Part shown: in pieces, positions 54,868-63,519 of the stretch
How positions within the stretch are numbered: the first letter of the stretch is position 1
Layout of the letters: every line of letters starts with the position of its first letter
Assembly (NCBI RefSeq): GCF_001815865.1
Contig: NZ_KV822195.1
Span: 186,001 to 250,000, forward strand
Length of the DNA stretch: 64,000 nucleotides
From: Abiotrophia sp. HMSC24B09
Lineage (GTDB): Bacteria > Bacillota > Bacilli > Lactobacillales > Aerococcaceae
Direction: 5' to 3'
Made by a program: the position numbers and the translations under genes
Notes under the pieces: generated by a model
Database searches by the model: none
Seen by the model: only the letters and a program-made list of their open reading frames with translations
What the model was told of the DNA's origin: nothing

Positions 54868-55759
54868 CCAGGCTGTCCAGGATTTTGAACGTTATCTTCT
54901 CTTAGATATGAACCGGTCTGCTAATACCATTCAGAGTTATCGGCGCGATTTGGCTAAGTTTCAGGCTTATCTGACAGAGCAGGAGATTGACAAGGTAGAG
55001 GCGATTGATGAGGTAACGGTGCGAGCCTTTCTAGCAAAACTCAGCCAAGCTTCCTACGCAGCTTCCTCGACAAGTCGTATGCTATCTAGTTTGAAGCAGT
55101 TTTTCCTCTTTTTACGCAAAGAGGGCATTCTAGAGATAAATCCTATGTCCTTGGTCCATCGGCCTAAACAAGGTAGACATCTACCTAAAGTCCTAACTGC
55201 TAAGGAGATTGAAGCCTTGCTTCAAGCGCCCGACACTAGTAGCCCGCATGGTTTGCGTGATCGGGCTATCTTTGAACTCATGTATGCCACTGGTTTGCGG
55301 GTAACAGAGTTGGTGCAACTTAAATTAGAAGATTTGCACTTAGAATTAGGTTTTATTCAGACTCTAGGGAAAGGGGACAAGGAGCGACTGGTCCCCCTAA
55401 TTGATGAAGCCATTGAATGGCTAGAGGCCTATCTGGAGCAGGTCCGTCCTAGTTTCCTAAGATTAGCTGGCTCTGCCAGTCCGCGAGAAGTCTTTTTGAC
55501 AGAACGGGGCAAGGCCTTCACCCGTCAAGGAATCTGGAAAAATCTCAATAAGTATGTGGCCTTAGCTGGTATTAAACAAACCGTCTCACCTCATATGTTG
55601 CGTCATTCTTTCGCAACTCATCTGCTGGAAAATGGTGCTGATTTGCGTATGGTTCAGGAACTACTGGGCCATGCGGATATTTCAACGACACAGATTTATA
55701 CCCATATCAGTACCCAACGTTTGCAGGAAGTCTATCGTAAGTACTTCCCGCGCGCGTAA
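54857..55759 (+). CDS. xerD: Tyrosine recombinase XerD
   Basis: Resolves chromosome dimers at dif with a partner recombinase. 300 residues. N-terminal SAM-like core-binding domain (about 1-85), catalytic domain with Arg in ATGLRVTELVQL, Lys in GKGDKERLVPL, HMLRHSFATHLL, GHADISTTQIYTH (His and the Tyr nucleophile). The position before deoB and punA equals B. subtilis ripX(xerD)-drm-punA. Some Lactobacillales use XerS instead; the lengths and neighbours here favour XerD. Confidence 0.93.
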   Translation: MKFSQAVQDFERYLLLDMNRSANTIQSYRRDLAKFQAYLTEQEIDKVEAIDEVTVRAFLAKLSQASYAASSTSRMLSSLKQFFLFLRKEGILEINPMSLVHRPKQGRHLPKVLTAKEIEALLQAPDTSSPHGLRDRAIFELMYATGLRVTELVQLKLEDLHLELGFIQTLGKGDKERLVPLIDEAIEWLEAYLEQVRPSFLRLAGSASPREVFLTERGKAFTRQGIWKNLNKYVALAGIKQTVSPHMLRHSFATHLLENGADLRMVQELLGHADISTTQIYTHISTQRLQEVYRKYFPRA

Positions 55760-55797
55760 CTTGTCATCTTCCGACTGGAGAGGTGGCCTAATAATCA

Positions 55798-55820
55798 AGA
55801 CGGTCATTCACTGACCGTCT
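55798..55820 (+). promoter_or_regulatory. Hairpin upstream of deoB
   Basis: AGACGGTCA (55798-55806), loop TTCAC, TGACCGTCT (55812-55820), then AGGGAAAGAGG and the deoB start. No T-tail, so rather an mRNA-processing or stability element between xerD and deoB than a terminator. Confidence 0.5.
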
Positions 55821-55838
55821 AGGGAAAGAGGAAAAAAT

Positions 55839-57008
55839 ATGAAATTCAAACGTATTCATTTAATCGTCTTAGATTCTGTTGGGATTGGTGAAGCTCCAGA
55901 TGCTGCAGACTTCAACGATTTAGGGAGCCATACCCTAGGCCATATCGCAGAAGTTGCGGGTCTCAAAGTCCCTCACATGGTTGAATTAGGTTTGGCTAAT
56001 ATTGAACCTTTAGCTGGCTTAACACCTGTGGCGTCCTCTAAGGGTTACTGGACTAAGTTGGAAGAAGTTTCAGCTGGTAAGGACACTATGACCGGTCACT
56101 GGGAAATCATGGGTCTTAAAATTGAAACACCATTCCGCGTCTTCCCTGATGGTTTTCCTGATGAACTAATCGAGCGTATTGAAGCCTTTTCTGGTCGTAA
56201 GGTGGTCTGCAATGCCCCGGCTTCTGGCACTGAAGTGCTTGACCAATATGGGGAACATCAAATGAAGACAGGGGACCTAATTGTTTATACCTCTGCAGAC
56301 TCTGTCTTGCAAATAGCCGCCCATGAAGACATTATTCCATTAGAAGAACTTTATCGCATTTGTGAGTATGCTCGTGAGATTACCTTAGAAGATCCTTACA
56401 TGTTGGGACGTATTATTGCTCGCCCATACATTGGGACTCCTGGTAACTGGACTCGTACTGCCAACCGTCATGACTATGCCTTAAGTCCTTTTGCGGATAC
56501 AACGCTGGACTTCCTGAAGGCAGGCGGATATGATGTGATTTCCATCGGGAAAATCAACGACATCTTCAATACTAAGGGGATTACGGATGCCGTTCGGACC
56601 AAGTCTAACATGGATGGGGTAGATCAACTGCTGAAGATTATGGACCGTGACTTTACCGGTTTGTCCTTCACTAACTTAGTGGACTTCGATGCCATCTATG
56701 GTCACCGCCGCAACACAGAAGGTTACGCCCAAGCTTTAGAAGATTTCGACAACCGCTTGCCAGAAATCTATAGCAAGCTAGGCCAAGATGATTTACTTTT
56801 GATTACTGCTGACCATGGTAACGACCCAACCTATAGTGGAACCGACCATACCCGTGAATATGTGCCAATTTTGGCCTATAGCCCATCCTTCACGCAAGCA
56901 GGTGAGCTCAAAGCGCGTTACTATAGTGATATCGCAGCCACCATTTCTGATAACTTCGGCGTTGCTAAGACCGAACAAGGTTCTTCATTCTTAAGTCAAT
57001 TAAATTAG
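55839..57008 (+). CDS. deoB: Phosphopentomutase
   Basis: Interconverts (deoxy)ribose 1- and 5-phosphate in nucleoside salvage. 389 residues. Alkaline phosphatase superfamily: [18 protein letters not shown] with metal Asp, [10 protein letters not shown] with the phosphorylated Thr, and C-terminal [21 protein letters not shown] metal site. AAAGAGGAAAAAAT upstream. 26 bases before punA. Confidence 0.97.
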   Translation: MKFKRIHLIVLDSVGIGEAPDAADFNDLGSHTLGHIAEVAGLKVPHMVELGLANIEPLAGLTPVASSKGYWTKLEEVSAGKDTMTGHWEIMGLKIETPFRVFPDGFPDELIERIEAFSGRKVVCNAPASGTEVLDQYGEHQMKTGDLIVYTSADSVLQIAAHEDIIPLEELYRICEYAREITLEDPYMLGRIIARPYIGTPGNWTRTANRHDYALSPFADTTLDFLKAGGYDVISIGKINDIFNTKGITDAVRTKSNMDGVDQLLKIMDRDFTGLSFTNLVDFDAIYGHRRNTEGYAQALEDFDNRLPEIYSKLGQDDLLLITADHGNDPTYSGTDHTREYVPILAYSPSFTQAGELKARYYSDIAATISDNFGVAKTEQGSSFLSQLN

Positions 57009-57034
57009 GACATAGTCAGCAAGGAGCAAAATAA

Positions 57035-57835
57035 ATGTTTACAGAAACCATTCAATACTTAAAAGACCAGGGTTTAACTTATCCACAAGTTGGTTTAATC
57101 CTAGGTAGTGGCCTTGGAGAGCTTGCTGAAGATGTGGAAAATGCTATCCGCATTCCATATGAAAATATTCCTAATTTTCCAGTCTCTACAGTTGCTGGCC
57201 ATGCTGGTCAATTAGTTTATGGGGACTTGGCAGGTAAAAAAGTCTTGATTTTACAGGGCCGTTTCCATTATTATGAAGGTTATGATTTGAACACTGTGAC
57301 TTATCCAGTTCGTATCTTCAAGGAACTTGGGGTAGAAACTGTGATTGTAACTAATGCAGCAGGTGGGATTAATACTTCATTCCAACCAGGCGACTTAATG
57401 ATTATTACGGATCACCTTAACTTGGCAGGTAACAATCCACTGATTGGCGCAAACTTAGATGCTCATGGCCCACGTTTTGTTGACTTAACAGAGACTTATA
57501 GCTTGCGAGGTCAAGCCATCTTACGTCAAGCTGCTGCCAAAGAAGGAATTCATCTCCAACAAGGGGTCTACACTTGGGTTACCGGGCCGTCTTATGAGAC
57601 GCCTGCTGAAATTCGCTACATGCGGACCATTGGTGGTGATGCAGTTGGAATGTCAACCGTGCCAGAAGCCATTGTGGCTAAACATTGTGGTATGGAAGTC
57701 TTAGGGATTTCATGCATTACCAACTTAGCAAGTGGCATGCAGTCTAGCCTCAACCATGAAGAAGTCATGGAAATCTCTGCTAAGGTAAAACCACGCTTTA
57801 AGAACTTAATTAAAAATACCCTAGCTTTACTTTAA
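57035..57835 (+). CDS. punA: Purine nucleoside phosphorylase, trimeric type
   Basis: Splits guanosine/inosine type nucleosides with phosphate. 266 residues. GLILGSGLGELAEDV phosphate site, QGRFHYYEGYD, VTNAAGGIN, and VGMSTVPEAI...CITNLASGM with the purine-binding Asn typical of guanine/hypoxanthine-specific trimeric enzymes. AAGGAGCAAAATAA upstream. Works with deoB to feed pentose phosphate. Confidence 0.96.
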   Translation: MFTETIQYLKDQGLTYPQVGLILGSGLGELAEDVENAIRIPYENIPNFPVSTVAGHAGQLVYGDLAGKKVLILQGRFHYYEGYDLNTVTYPVRIFKELGVETVIVTNAAGGINTSFQPGDLMIITDHLNLAGNNPLIGANLDAHGPRFVDLTETYSLRGQAILRQAAAKEGIHLQQGVYTWVTGPSYETPAEIRYMRTIGGDAVGMSTVPEAIVAKHCGMEVLGISCITNLASGMQSSLNHEEVMEISAKVKPRFKNLIKNTLALL

Positions 57836-57873
57836 GCGACTTGCCAGATTGCTAGGGAAGAAAGGAGTACGCC

Positions 57874-58284
57874 GTGCTCATTCAATCTAAAAATAAAAAT
57901 GAAAAGATTATTCTCGGCTTACTGTCCTATACTTTAGAAGAAGGGCAGCACCAAACCGACCTCTTGCAGTCGATTTTGGAAACCTACCGGCAATCTGATA
58001 GCAAGGAAATCTATCTCTATCGAGAGCAAGACCAAGATAATTTCATTGGCTTGGTGGGGGTTGAAACCTTTCAATCGCCTGGCAACGAGTCAGAACATCC
58101 AGAGTCAGTCGTTATTGACCGTATTGCCCTCTTACCATCATTCCGCAATGAGTCTGTAGGCTATCAGATTTTTTGTGAACTTAAGGAGCGCTATCCTAAT
58201 ACCGCCTTCTTAGGGTCACGTCTGACCTCAGAACTTCTTGTTAAATGGAGCAGTCGTTATGCCCAAGAACACCAAGAATCTTAA
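57874..58284 (+). CDS. ribT: RibT-like GNAT family protein
   Basis: 136 residues. Start GTG at 57874 with AAAGGAG upstream. Acidic, with DNFIGLVGVETF, then VVIDRIALLPSFRNESVGYQIFCELKERYP, the beta-4/alpha-3 part of an acetyltransferase fold with a degenerate acetyl-CoA loop (RNESVGYQ in place of R/Q-x-x-G-x-G/A). The same protein stands before scpA in Bacillus and Lactobacillales, where it is called RibT. Substrate unknown. Overlaps scpA by 26 bases. Confidence 0.8.
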   Translation: MLIQSKNKNEKIILGLLSYTLEEGQHQTDLLQSILETYRQSDSKEIYLYREQDQDNFIGLVGVETFQSPGNESEHPESVVIDRIALLPSFRNESVGYQIFCELKERYPNTAFLGSRLTSELLVKWSSRYAQEHQES

Positions 58285-59068
58285 AGGTCATCAGGGGCAA
58301 GATAGCTCCGTGACCAAGGACAAGCAGCAGCTCAAGCTCCAATTGGCCTCTTTTCAGGGGCCCTTTGACTTGTTATTGCACTTAATTAAACAGATGAAAG
58401 TGGATATTAATGATATCCCTATGGCTGAAATTACCAGTCAGTACTTGGCTTATCTTCACTCCATGCAAGAGTTAGAGTTAGATCAAGCCGGCGATTACTT
58501 AGTGATGGCTGCCACGCTCTTGGAAATCAAGAGTCGTCTGCTCCTACCTATCGAGCCGGATGCTGAATTGGATGGCGACTATGAGCCTGGTGACCCACGT
58601 CAAGTGTTGGTGCAACAACTGCTCTTGTATCAACAATTCCAAGATGTGTCCTCACTACTAGAAATGCGCCAAGAAGCTCGTGCAGCGCTCTTTTCTAAAC
58701 AAGCAGATGACTTGTCGGACTATCAGGATCAAATACCGCTACAAGAAGGGGAAATTAGCCTGGATCAACTGGTGGCACGTATGCAAGATGTCTTGGCCCG
58801 CCAACTATCTCGTCAGCCCTTGGAACGCCAAATTCATCATGATCCTTTGACAGTGGAGCAGAAGATGGATGATATTTTAGCGCGCTTGGGAAGACTAGAG
58901 CGGCAAGAACGCTTGTCTTTTGAACAGTTGATTGACAAGGCCAGTCGCCCGGAGATTATCACGACCTTTATGGCGCTTCTGGAGCTAGTCCGTAAGCAGT
59001 TCATTGTTTTCTACCAGGCCGAAGCCTTGGCACCAATTGAAATTGAAAAAATAGACGGAGTCGAATAG
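58259..59068 (+). CDS. scpA: Segregation and condensation protein A
   Basis: Kleisin subunit of the SMC condensin complex. 269 residues. N-terminal kleisin domain FQGPFDLLLHLIKQMKVDI and the MAATLLEIKSRLLLP helix bind the SMC neck; the C-terminal part (RPEIITTFMALLELVRKQ) binds the SMC head. Start 58259 is 9 bases after GGAG within ribT; an upstream ATG at 58238 lacks a site. The stop touches the scpB start. Confidence 0.95.
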   Translation: MPKNTKNLKGHQGQDSSVTKDKQQLKLQLASFQGPFDLLLHLIKQMKVDINDIPMAEITSQYLAYLHSMQELELDQAGDYLVMAATLLEIKSRLLLPIEPDAELDGDYEPGDPRQVLVQQLLLYQQFQDVSSLLEMRQEARAALFSKQADDLSDYQDQIPLQEGEISLDQLVARMQDVLARQLSRQPLERQIHHDPLTVEQKMDDILARLGRLERQERLSFEQLIDKASRPEIITTFMALLELVRKQFIVFYQAEALAPIEIEKIDGVE

Positions 59069-59707
59069 ATGGAATTAATTACCCGCCTGCATGGCATTAT
59101 CTTTGTAACAGGAATTGAAGGGGTCAGTCGTAAAGATTTGGCGGCTAGCCTTCAGGTGCCCTTAAATCAAGTGACAGAGGCCTTGCAACAACTACAATTG
59201 AATTTACAGGAAGACCCACTGTCACCTGTAGAATTGGTTAACTACAATGACCAATACCGTCTGGTGACTAAGTCTGAGTTGGCGCCTGATGTGGAGGCCT
59301 ATGCTCACTCGCCCTTTACCCAGAAGCTCAGTCGTGCTGCCGTTGAGACGCTAGCTATTGTAGCTTATCGCCAGCCTATTACCCGTATGGGGATTGATGA
59401 GATTCGTGGCGTGTCCAGTATTACAATGCTACAAAAGTTACTTGCCCGCGACTTGATTCGTGAGATTGGTCGACTCGAAGCACCGGGGCGTCCAGTTCTC
59501 TATGGGGTAACAGATTACTTTATGGACTATTTCGGTCTCAAGTCTTTAGAAGATTTACCAAATATTGAGCCACTTAACCTCAATGATGAGGTCACTTCGG
59601 ATGAGTTATTTAATACCAAGCAATGGCAGATTAGCTTAGATGATGAGGTGTCTTATCAAGATGCACCATTAGTTAATCCCGTTTTAGTAGAAGGGGAGGA
59701 GGATTAG
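59069..59707 (+). CDS. scpB: Segregation and condensation protein B
   Basis: Tandem winged-helix kite protein binding ScpA. 212 residues. GIIFVTGIEGVSRKDLAA and KLSRAAVETLAIVAYRQPITRMGIDEIRGVSS (family core, quoted in part as VETLAIVAYRQPITR) are diagnostic, followed by GRPVLYGVTDYFMDYFGL. The acidic tail is of variable length. Starts directly at the scpA stop; rluB starts directly at its stop. Confidence 0.96.
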   Translation: MELITRLHGIIFVTGIEGVSRKDLAASLQVPLNQVTEALQQLQLNLQEDPLSPVELVNYNDQYRLVTKSELAPDVEAYAHSPFTQKLSRAAVETLAIVAYRQPITRMGIDEIRGVSSITMLQKLLARDLIREIGRLEAPGRPVLYGVTDYFMDYFGLKSLEDLPNIEPLNLNDEVTSDELFNTKQWQISLDDEVSYQDAPLVNPVLVEGEED

Positions 59708-60583
59708 ATGGATCGTTTGCAGAAAGTAATGGCCCATGCGGGCATTGCTAGCCGCCGTAAATGCGAAAGCCTGATTACCGATGGCCGGGTCAGCGTTAAT
59801 GGCCAGACAGTTCGTGAATTAGGGACTCAGGTATCCAGTAAGGATCGTATAGAAGTAGATGGCGTTCCAATCTATCGGGAAGAACCACGCTACATTCTGA
59901 TTAATAAGCCAAGACATGTCATAAGTGCTGTGTCTGATGACAAGAACCGTCAAGTCATCCTAGACTACGTTCAAGGCATTGAAGAGCGAATTTATCCAGT
60001 CGGACGTTTGGACTATGATACGACTGGGCTTCTGCTCTTGACCAACGATGGAGCTTTTGCTAATCAACTCATGCATCCGCGCCATCAAATTGATAAGGTC
60101 TATGTGGCCAAAGTCAAAGGGATTCCATCTGAAAACTCACTTGCTCGACTTGAAGCCGGTATTGTGTTGGATGGTAAGAAAACAGCCAAAGCCAAGGCTC
60201 AACTCTTAAGCCAGAATCTGGATAACCAGACGGCAATTGTAGAATTGACCATTCGTGAGGGTTGGAATCACCAAGTTAAGCGTATGTTTGAAGCGGTGGG
60301 GCACCCAGTCAACAAACTCAAGCGGGAACGCTATGCTTTTCTGACTCTAGGTAAGCTCTTGCCAGGAGAATGGCGAGAGTTAACAGCTCATGAAGTCAAT
60401 AAGCTTAAGCAAATGAGTCAGAGCAAGGGACAAGCTGGGCAAGAAGCAAGGAAAGCTAAACCTAAGCGTATAATGGGACGTCCAACTGGTCAAAAGCCGT
60501 CTCGTAAATCGCCTGCATCTAGCTCAGGCCGTAAGGCAAGAAAAGGGCAGTCCAAGTCCATGCCTGCCAGAAATTTTAAATAA
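59708..60583 (+). CDS. rluB: Pseudouridine synthase RluB family
   Basis: Makes pseudouridine in 23S rRNA (position 2605 in E. coli). 291 residues. N-terminal S4 domain (LQKVMAHAGIASRRKCESLI), catalytic YPVGRLDYDTTGLLLLTNDG (quoted core GRLDYDTTGLLLL, Asp catalytic), NHQVKRMFEAVGHPV. The last ~55 residues are a Lys/Arg/Ser-rich tail not found in all homologues, likely RNA-binding. GGGGAGGAGGATTAG upstream. Confidence 0.95.
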   Translation: MDRLQKVMAHAGIASRRKCESLITDGRVSVNGQTVRELGTQVSSKDRIEVDGVPIYREEPRYILINKPRHVISAVSDDKNRQVILDYVQGIEERIYPVGRLDYDTTGLLLLTNDGAFANQLMHPRHQIDKVYVAKVKGIPSENSLARLEAGIVLDGKKTAKAKAQLLSQNLDNQTAIVELTIREGWNHQVKRMFEAVGHPVNKLKRERYAFLTLGKLLPGEWRELTAHEVNKLKQMSQSKGQAGQEARKAKPKRIMGRPTGQKPSRKSPASSSGRKARKGQSKSMPARNFK

Positions 60584-60584
60584 G

Positions 60585-60615
60585 AAGATGCCCGGCTAGT
60601 CAAGTCGGGCATCTT
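60585..60615 (+). terminator. Terminator-like hairpin after rluB
   Basis: AAGATGCCCG, 11-base loop, CGGGCATCTT. The tail is GTGCT without a T-run, so termination may be weak; the next promoter starts immediately. Confidence 0.6.
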
Positions 60616-60616
60616 G

Positions 60617-60625
60617 TGCTATAAT
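60617..60625 (+). promoter_or_regulatory. Extended -10 promoter of the ribU transcript
   Basis: TGCTATAAT directly after the rluB hairpin and about 27 bases before the FMN riboswitch. Confidence 0.6.
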
Positions 60626-60651
60626 GAAGGTATCAATCGAATAATACAATT

Positions 60652-60847
60652 AGTCTTCAGGGCAGGGTGAAATTCCCGACCGGTGGTAAAGTCCACGAGC
60701 CTAGTACTTTAGGGTCTAGGTTGAACTGGTGAAATTCCAGTACCGACAGTAAAGTCTGGATGGGAGAAGTAAGCTAATTAACAGATAGATTCACAGGGTT
60801 TATTTGTCTTTGCTGCGTTTACTTTCCCAAGTAAGCGTATTTTTTTG
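60652..60847 (+). promoter_or_regulatory. FMN riboswitch with terminator
   Basis: The RFN element runs from CTTCAGGGCAGGGTGAAATT (about 60655) over CCCGACCGGTGGTAAAGTCC to GATGGGAGAAG (ending 60769). The expression platform ends in an intrinsic terminator: CGTTTACTT (60816-60824), loop TCCC, AAGTAAGCG (60829-60837), then T-run 60840-60846. FMN binding should favour termination before ribU. Confidence 0.96.
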
Positions 60848-60880
60848 GCTTCTAGAAGACGAATAAAAGGAGGAATATCT

Positions 60881-61468
60881 ATGAAAAACATGCGATTGAC
60901 ACGTCAAGTATTACTGGCTATTTTAGGGGCCTGGGCAGTGGTTTTCCGACTGCTCGATTTTCCCTTGTTGCCATCGGCACCTTTTCTTAAGTTCGACTTT
61001 AGTGATGTGCCAGTCTTCATCGGGCTCTTGATTAATGGGCCAATTGGGGCTGCAGTGGTAGCTTTCATCCGCGATTTCATTGAATATCTGCGTAAGGGTG
61101 GAGAAGCTGGCATCCCGCTAGGGGTCAGCATGAGTTTCATTGGCACCATGACCATGATGTTGATTCTGCATTTTTACCTGCGTCGCAAGAAGGGCACTTG
61201 GCAACTTGAACAGATTGTGCTCACATGTATCAGCTTGGCCTTTAGCTTGACTTTGGTCATGAGCTTGCTCAATTATTTCATTGCGCTTCCTATCTATGTA
61301 GAGGTCATGCATTGGCCAATCAAAAATATGATAGAAATGGTCTTAGTAGCCATTGTGCCATTTAACTTGCTTAAGGGAGCTATCTTAGGAATTATCATCG
61401 CCTTGGTTTATAACCAATTCAAGGCTTATCTGATTAAGAGAGGGCTCTTGCCAGCTAGCTACCAATAA
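60881..61468 (+). CDS. ribU: Riboflavin ECF transporter substrate-binding protein RibU
   Basis: 195 residues, six hydrophobic helices. FKFDFSDVPVFIGLLINGPI and VAFIRDFIEYLRKGGE are RibU signatures; it binds riboflavin and works with EcfAA'T encoded elsewhere. Start 60881 after AAAGGAGG; the frame upstream overlaps the riboswitch terminator. Control by the FMN riboswitch supports the assignment. Confidence 0.95.
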   Translation: MKNMRLTRQVLLAILGAWAVVFRLLDFPLLPSAPFLKFDFSDVPVFIGLLINGPIGAAVVAFIRDFIEYLRKGGEAGIPLGVSMSFIGTMTMMLILHFYLRRKKGTWQLEQIVLTCISLAFSLTLVMSLLNYFIALPIYVEVMHWPIKNMIEMVLVAIVPFNLLKGAILGIIIALVYNQFKAYLIKRGLLPASYQ

Positions 61469-61480
61469 GCAATAGAAAGG

Positions 61481-61508
61481 CCGGGATTAATCCCGGCCGT
61501 TTTTTTGT
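61481..61508 (+). terminator. Terminator after ribU
   Basis: GGCCGGGATTAATCCCGGCC, a perfect 20-base palindrome, then GTTTTTTT. Confidence 0.93.
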
Positions 61509-61515
61509 TTTATAG

Positions 61516-61728
61516 CTACTGAGATGGAGAAGGGGTATGATCGACTTCTTCAATAGCGCGAGTGGGACAATCGAAGATGGCAGAACGTGCCATTTTCTGA
61601 TCTTGCTCAGTGGCATCTTCTTGCACAAAGGCTATCCCGTCATCTTCACAATCAAAAACTTGTGGATAATTGAGATAACACTTGCCACAGGCAATGCATC
61701 TTTCTGATTGAATAATTAACTTAGACAT
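61516..61728 (-). CDS. fer: Ferredoxin, single 4Fe-4S
   Basis: 70 residues. CIACGKC and the later C in FDCPTRAI give the C-x2-C-x2-C...C-P set for one [4Fe-4S] cluster; the C in VFDCEDDG is extra. Same family as B. subtilis Fer, a soluble electron carrier. AAAGGAGG upstream. The opposite strand and the neighbouring LysM gene follow the order known from bacilli (fer, ypbE). Confidence 0.93.
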   Translation of the reverse strand: MSKLIIQSERCIACGKCYLNYPQVFDCEDDGIAFVQEDATEQDQKMARSAIFDCPTRAIEEVDHTPSPSQ

Positions 61729-61919
61729 GCTAAATCCTCCTTTTATGTTACAGAAGTGTTACAGCGACTTATCAAATTCGTATAAAAGCGTTTACTTCCA
61801 CTGTATTTTTAGCACAGGTCGCTTAGAATATGGTACTATAAATTAGTAAATATTAATATGTGCAACATGTGCCCCTCATGGATCTAGTCACATTGTATCA
61901 TATTTTAGGAGGAATTTTG

Positions 61920-62597
61920 ATGTCTGAAGAACAAAAATCAAATTTCGATCAAGAGAATTTGAATGAATCATCAAATCAATCATCGGAAACGTCAAGCAGA
62001 TTTAGAATGCCTTGGAACAACAAATTTGGTGAAGACGAAAACTTAAAAAACCGCCAATATTCACGATCAGCTCGTAACCAACCAGAACGTGAGGCAACTA
62101 CCTTATCCAAGGTCTTGCTCTTTATGGTTATCTGCGTATGTATTGTACCATTTATCCTCTTCTTCTGGGTAAATGCGTCACGTCCACAGAATCCATCACC
62201 ACGGACTGCTTCACAAGTATCAATCTCTCGTGCCGAAAGTTCAAGTGCAAGCTCTAGCAGCACTAGTGAATCTAGTTCTGCTGTTGCCTCAGCTTCAAGC
62301 ATTGAGTCAAAAGCAAGTGAATCTGGTCAAGGCATGAATAACCAGCAAGGTGAACGACCTAACCAAAACCAACAAGGCCAACAACAAGGCCAAAACCAGC
62401 AAGGTCAACAGCAAGGTCAAAACCAACAAGGTCAGCAGCAGCAAAACCAAGGTGGTACGACTTATGTGGTACAAGCAGGGGATTCCTGGTACCGGATTGC
62501 AGCCAATAATGGGGTTTCTCTAGATGCCCTGTTAGCTGCTAATGGTGCGACGGTTGAAACAACCATCTTACCTGGTCAAACCATTGTTATCCCATAA
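61920..62597 (+). CDS. Membrane-anchored LysM protein (YpbE-like)
   Basis: 225 residues. Start 61920 after AGGAGG; the upstream frame lacks a site. Cytoplasmic, Asn/Ser/Glu-rich N-terminus (about 1-60), one membrane helix (VLLFMVICVCIVPFILFFW), Ser-rich stretch, then a Gln/Gly/Asn repeat region built of QQGQN units (about 140-180), and one C-terminal LysM domain (TYVVQAGDSWYRIAANNGVS). Type II topology puts LysM at the wall. Position between fer and cmk matches YpbE. Function unknown. Confidence 0.85.
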   Translation: MSEEQKSNFDQENLNESSNQSSETSSRFRMPWNNKFGEDENLKNRQYSRSARNQPEREATTLSKVLLFMVICVCIVPFILFFWVNASRPQNPSPRTASQVSISRAESSSASSSSTSESSSAVASASSIESKASESGQGMNNQQGERPNQNQQGQQQGQNQQGQQQGQNQQGQQQQNQGGTTYVVQAGDSWYRIAANNGVSLDALLAANGATVETTILPGQTIVIP

Positions 62598-62628
62598 AAA
62601 ATTGAGAATTCCCTAGTTTTAGGGTAGA

Positions 62629-62660
62629 ATAGAGCTTAGGAAACTAAGCTCTATTTTTTT
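62629..62660 (+). terminator. Terminator after the LysM gene
   Basis: ATAGAGCTTAG-GAAA-CTAAGCTCTAT then T6. Confidence 0.92.
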
Positions 62661-62689
62661 GTAGAGAGATAGAAGAGGATGAAGCATAG

Positions 62690-63361
62690 ATGACACATTT
62701 GACAATCGCAATTGACGGGCCTGCTTCCTCAGGCAAGAGTACGGTCGCTAAGTTATTGGCTGGCCAATTAGGCATTACCTACATTGATACAGGAGCTATG
62801 TATCGTGCGGTTACCTTAGCAGCGCAGCGCCAAGGAGTGAGTGTAGACGATCAGGCGGCCTTAGAGAACCTATTAGCCCAGCTTGATTTGTCCTTCCGTC
62901 GCCAAGATGGAGTACAACACGTATACCTAGGGGAGGAAGATGTCTCATCTGCTATTCGTAGTGTTGCGGTGACGCAAGCGGTCTCTGAAGTATCAGCTCA
63001 GCCCCAAGTTCGTGAGGCTTTGGTTGCCATGCAACAAGCCATGGCCGCCAAAGAATCCGTGGTAATGGATGGCCGCGATATTGGGACGGTGGTTTTACCT
63101 AATGCCAGCATTAAGTTTTTCTTCGTCGCTGATGTGGCCGTTCGAGCTGCGCGTCGTTATAAGGAAAACTTAGAGCGGGGCATGACCGATCAAACCTTGG
63201 CTGAAATTGAAGCGGATATTGAAGCGCGTGATCTCTATGATAGTACTCGTGAACACAGTCCGCTTAAACAGGCAGAAGATGCTATCTTAGTTGATACCAG
63301 CCATGAGACCTTGGATTCACTTTTGACCAAACTTACGGAGATGATTCAAAAGCGAATGTAA
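62690..63361 (+). CDS. cmk: Cytidylate kinase
   Basis: Phosphorylates CMP and dCMP with ATP. 223 residues. P-loop IDGPASSGKSTVAKLLA, IDTGAMYRAVTL, VVMDGRDIGTVV and RRYKENLERG are family motifs. Between the fer/LysM genes and rpsA, the usual Firmicutes order. Starts about 30 bases after the terminator, with AAGAGGATGAAGC as a weak site, so a promoter must lie very close or read-through is used. Confidence 0.97.
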   Translation: MTHLTIAIDGPASSGKSTVAKLLAGQLGITYIDTGAMYRAVTLAAQRQGVSVDDQAALENLLAQLDLSFRRQDGVQHVYLGEEDVSSAIRSVAVTQAVSEVSAQPQVREALVAMQQAMAAKESVVMDGRDIGTVVLPNASIKFFFVADVAVRAARRYKENLERGMTDQTLAEIEADIEARDLYDSTREHSPLKQAEDAILVDTSHETLDSLLTKLTEMIQKRM

Positions 63362-63415
63362 GGCCTTAAAAACCAAGCAAAATTCGACTATTAAAGAATA
63401 AATTGCAATTATGAC

Positions 63416-63444
63416 TAGACTAATCGGTTAGAATTTGATAAAAT
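63416..63444 (+). promoter_or_regulatory. Promoter of rpsA
   Basis: TAGACT (63416-63421), 17-base spacer, TAAAAT (63439-63444). Gives a leader of about 70 bases. Confidence 0.55.
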
Positions 63445-63519
63445 AGATGCTAAGTAGGTTCACAAATCGTAAAAATTTTCTGAACAACGCTTGAGTATTG
63501 CCTTAGGAGGAACTGGTAG

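Noticed and set aside
62340..62460. Tandem repeat that might be a CRISPR-like or mobile repeat
   Set aside because: It encodes in-frame QQGQN units of the LysM membrane protein; no spacers.
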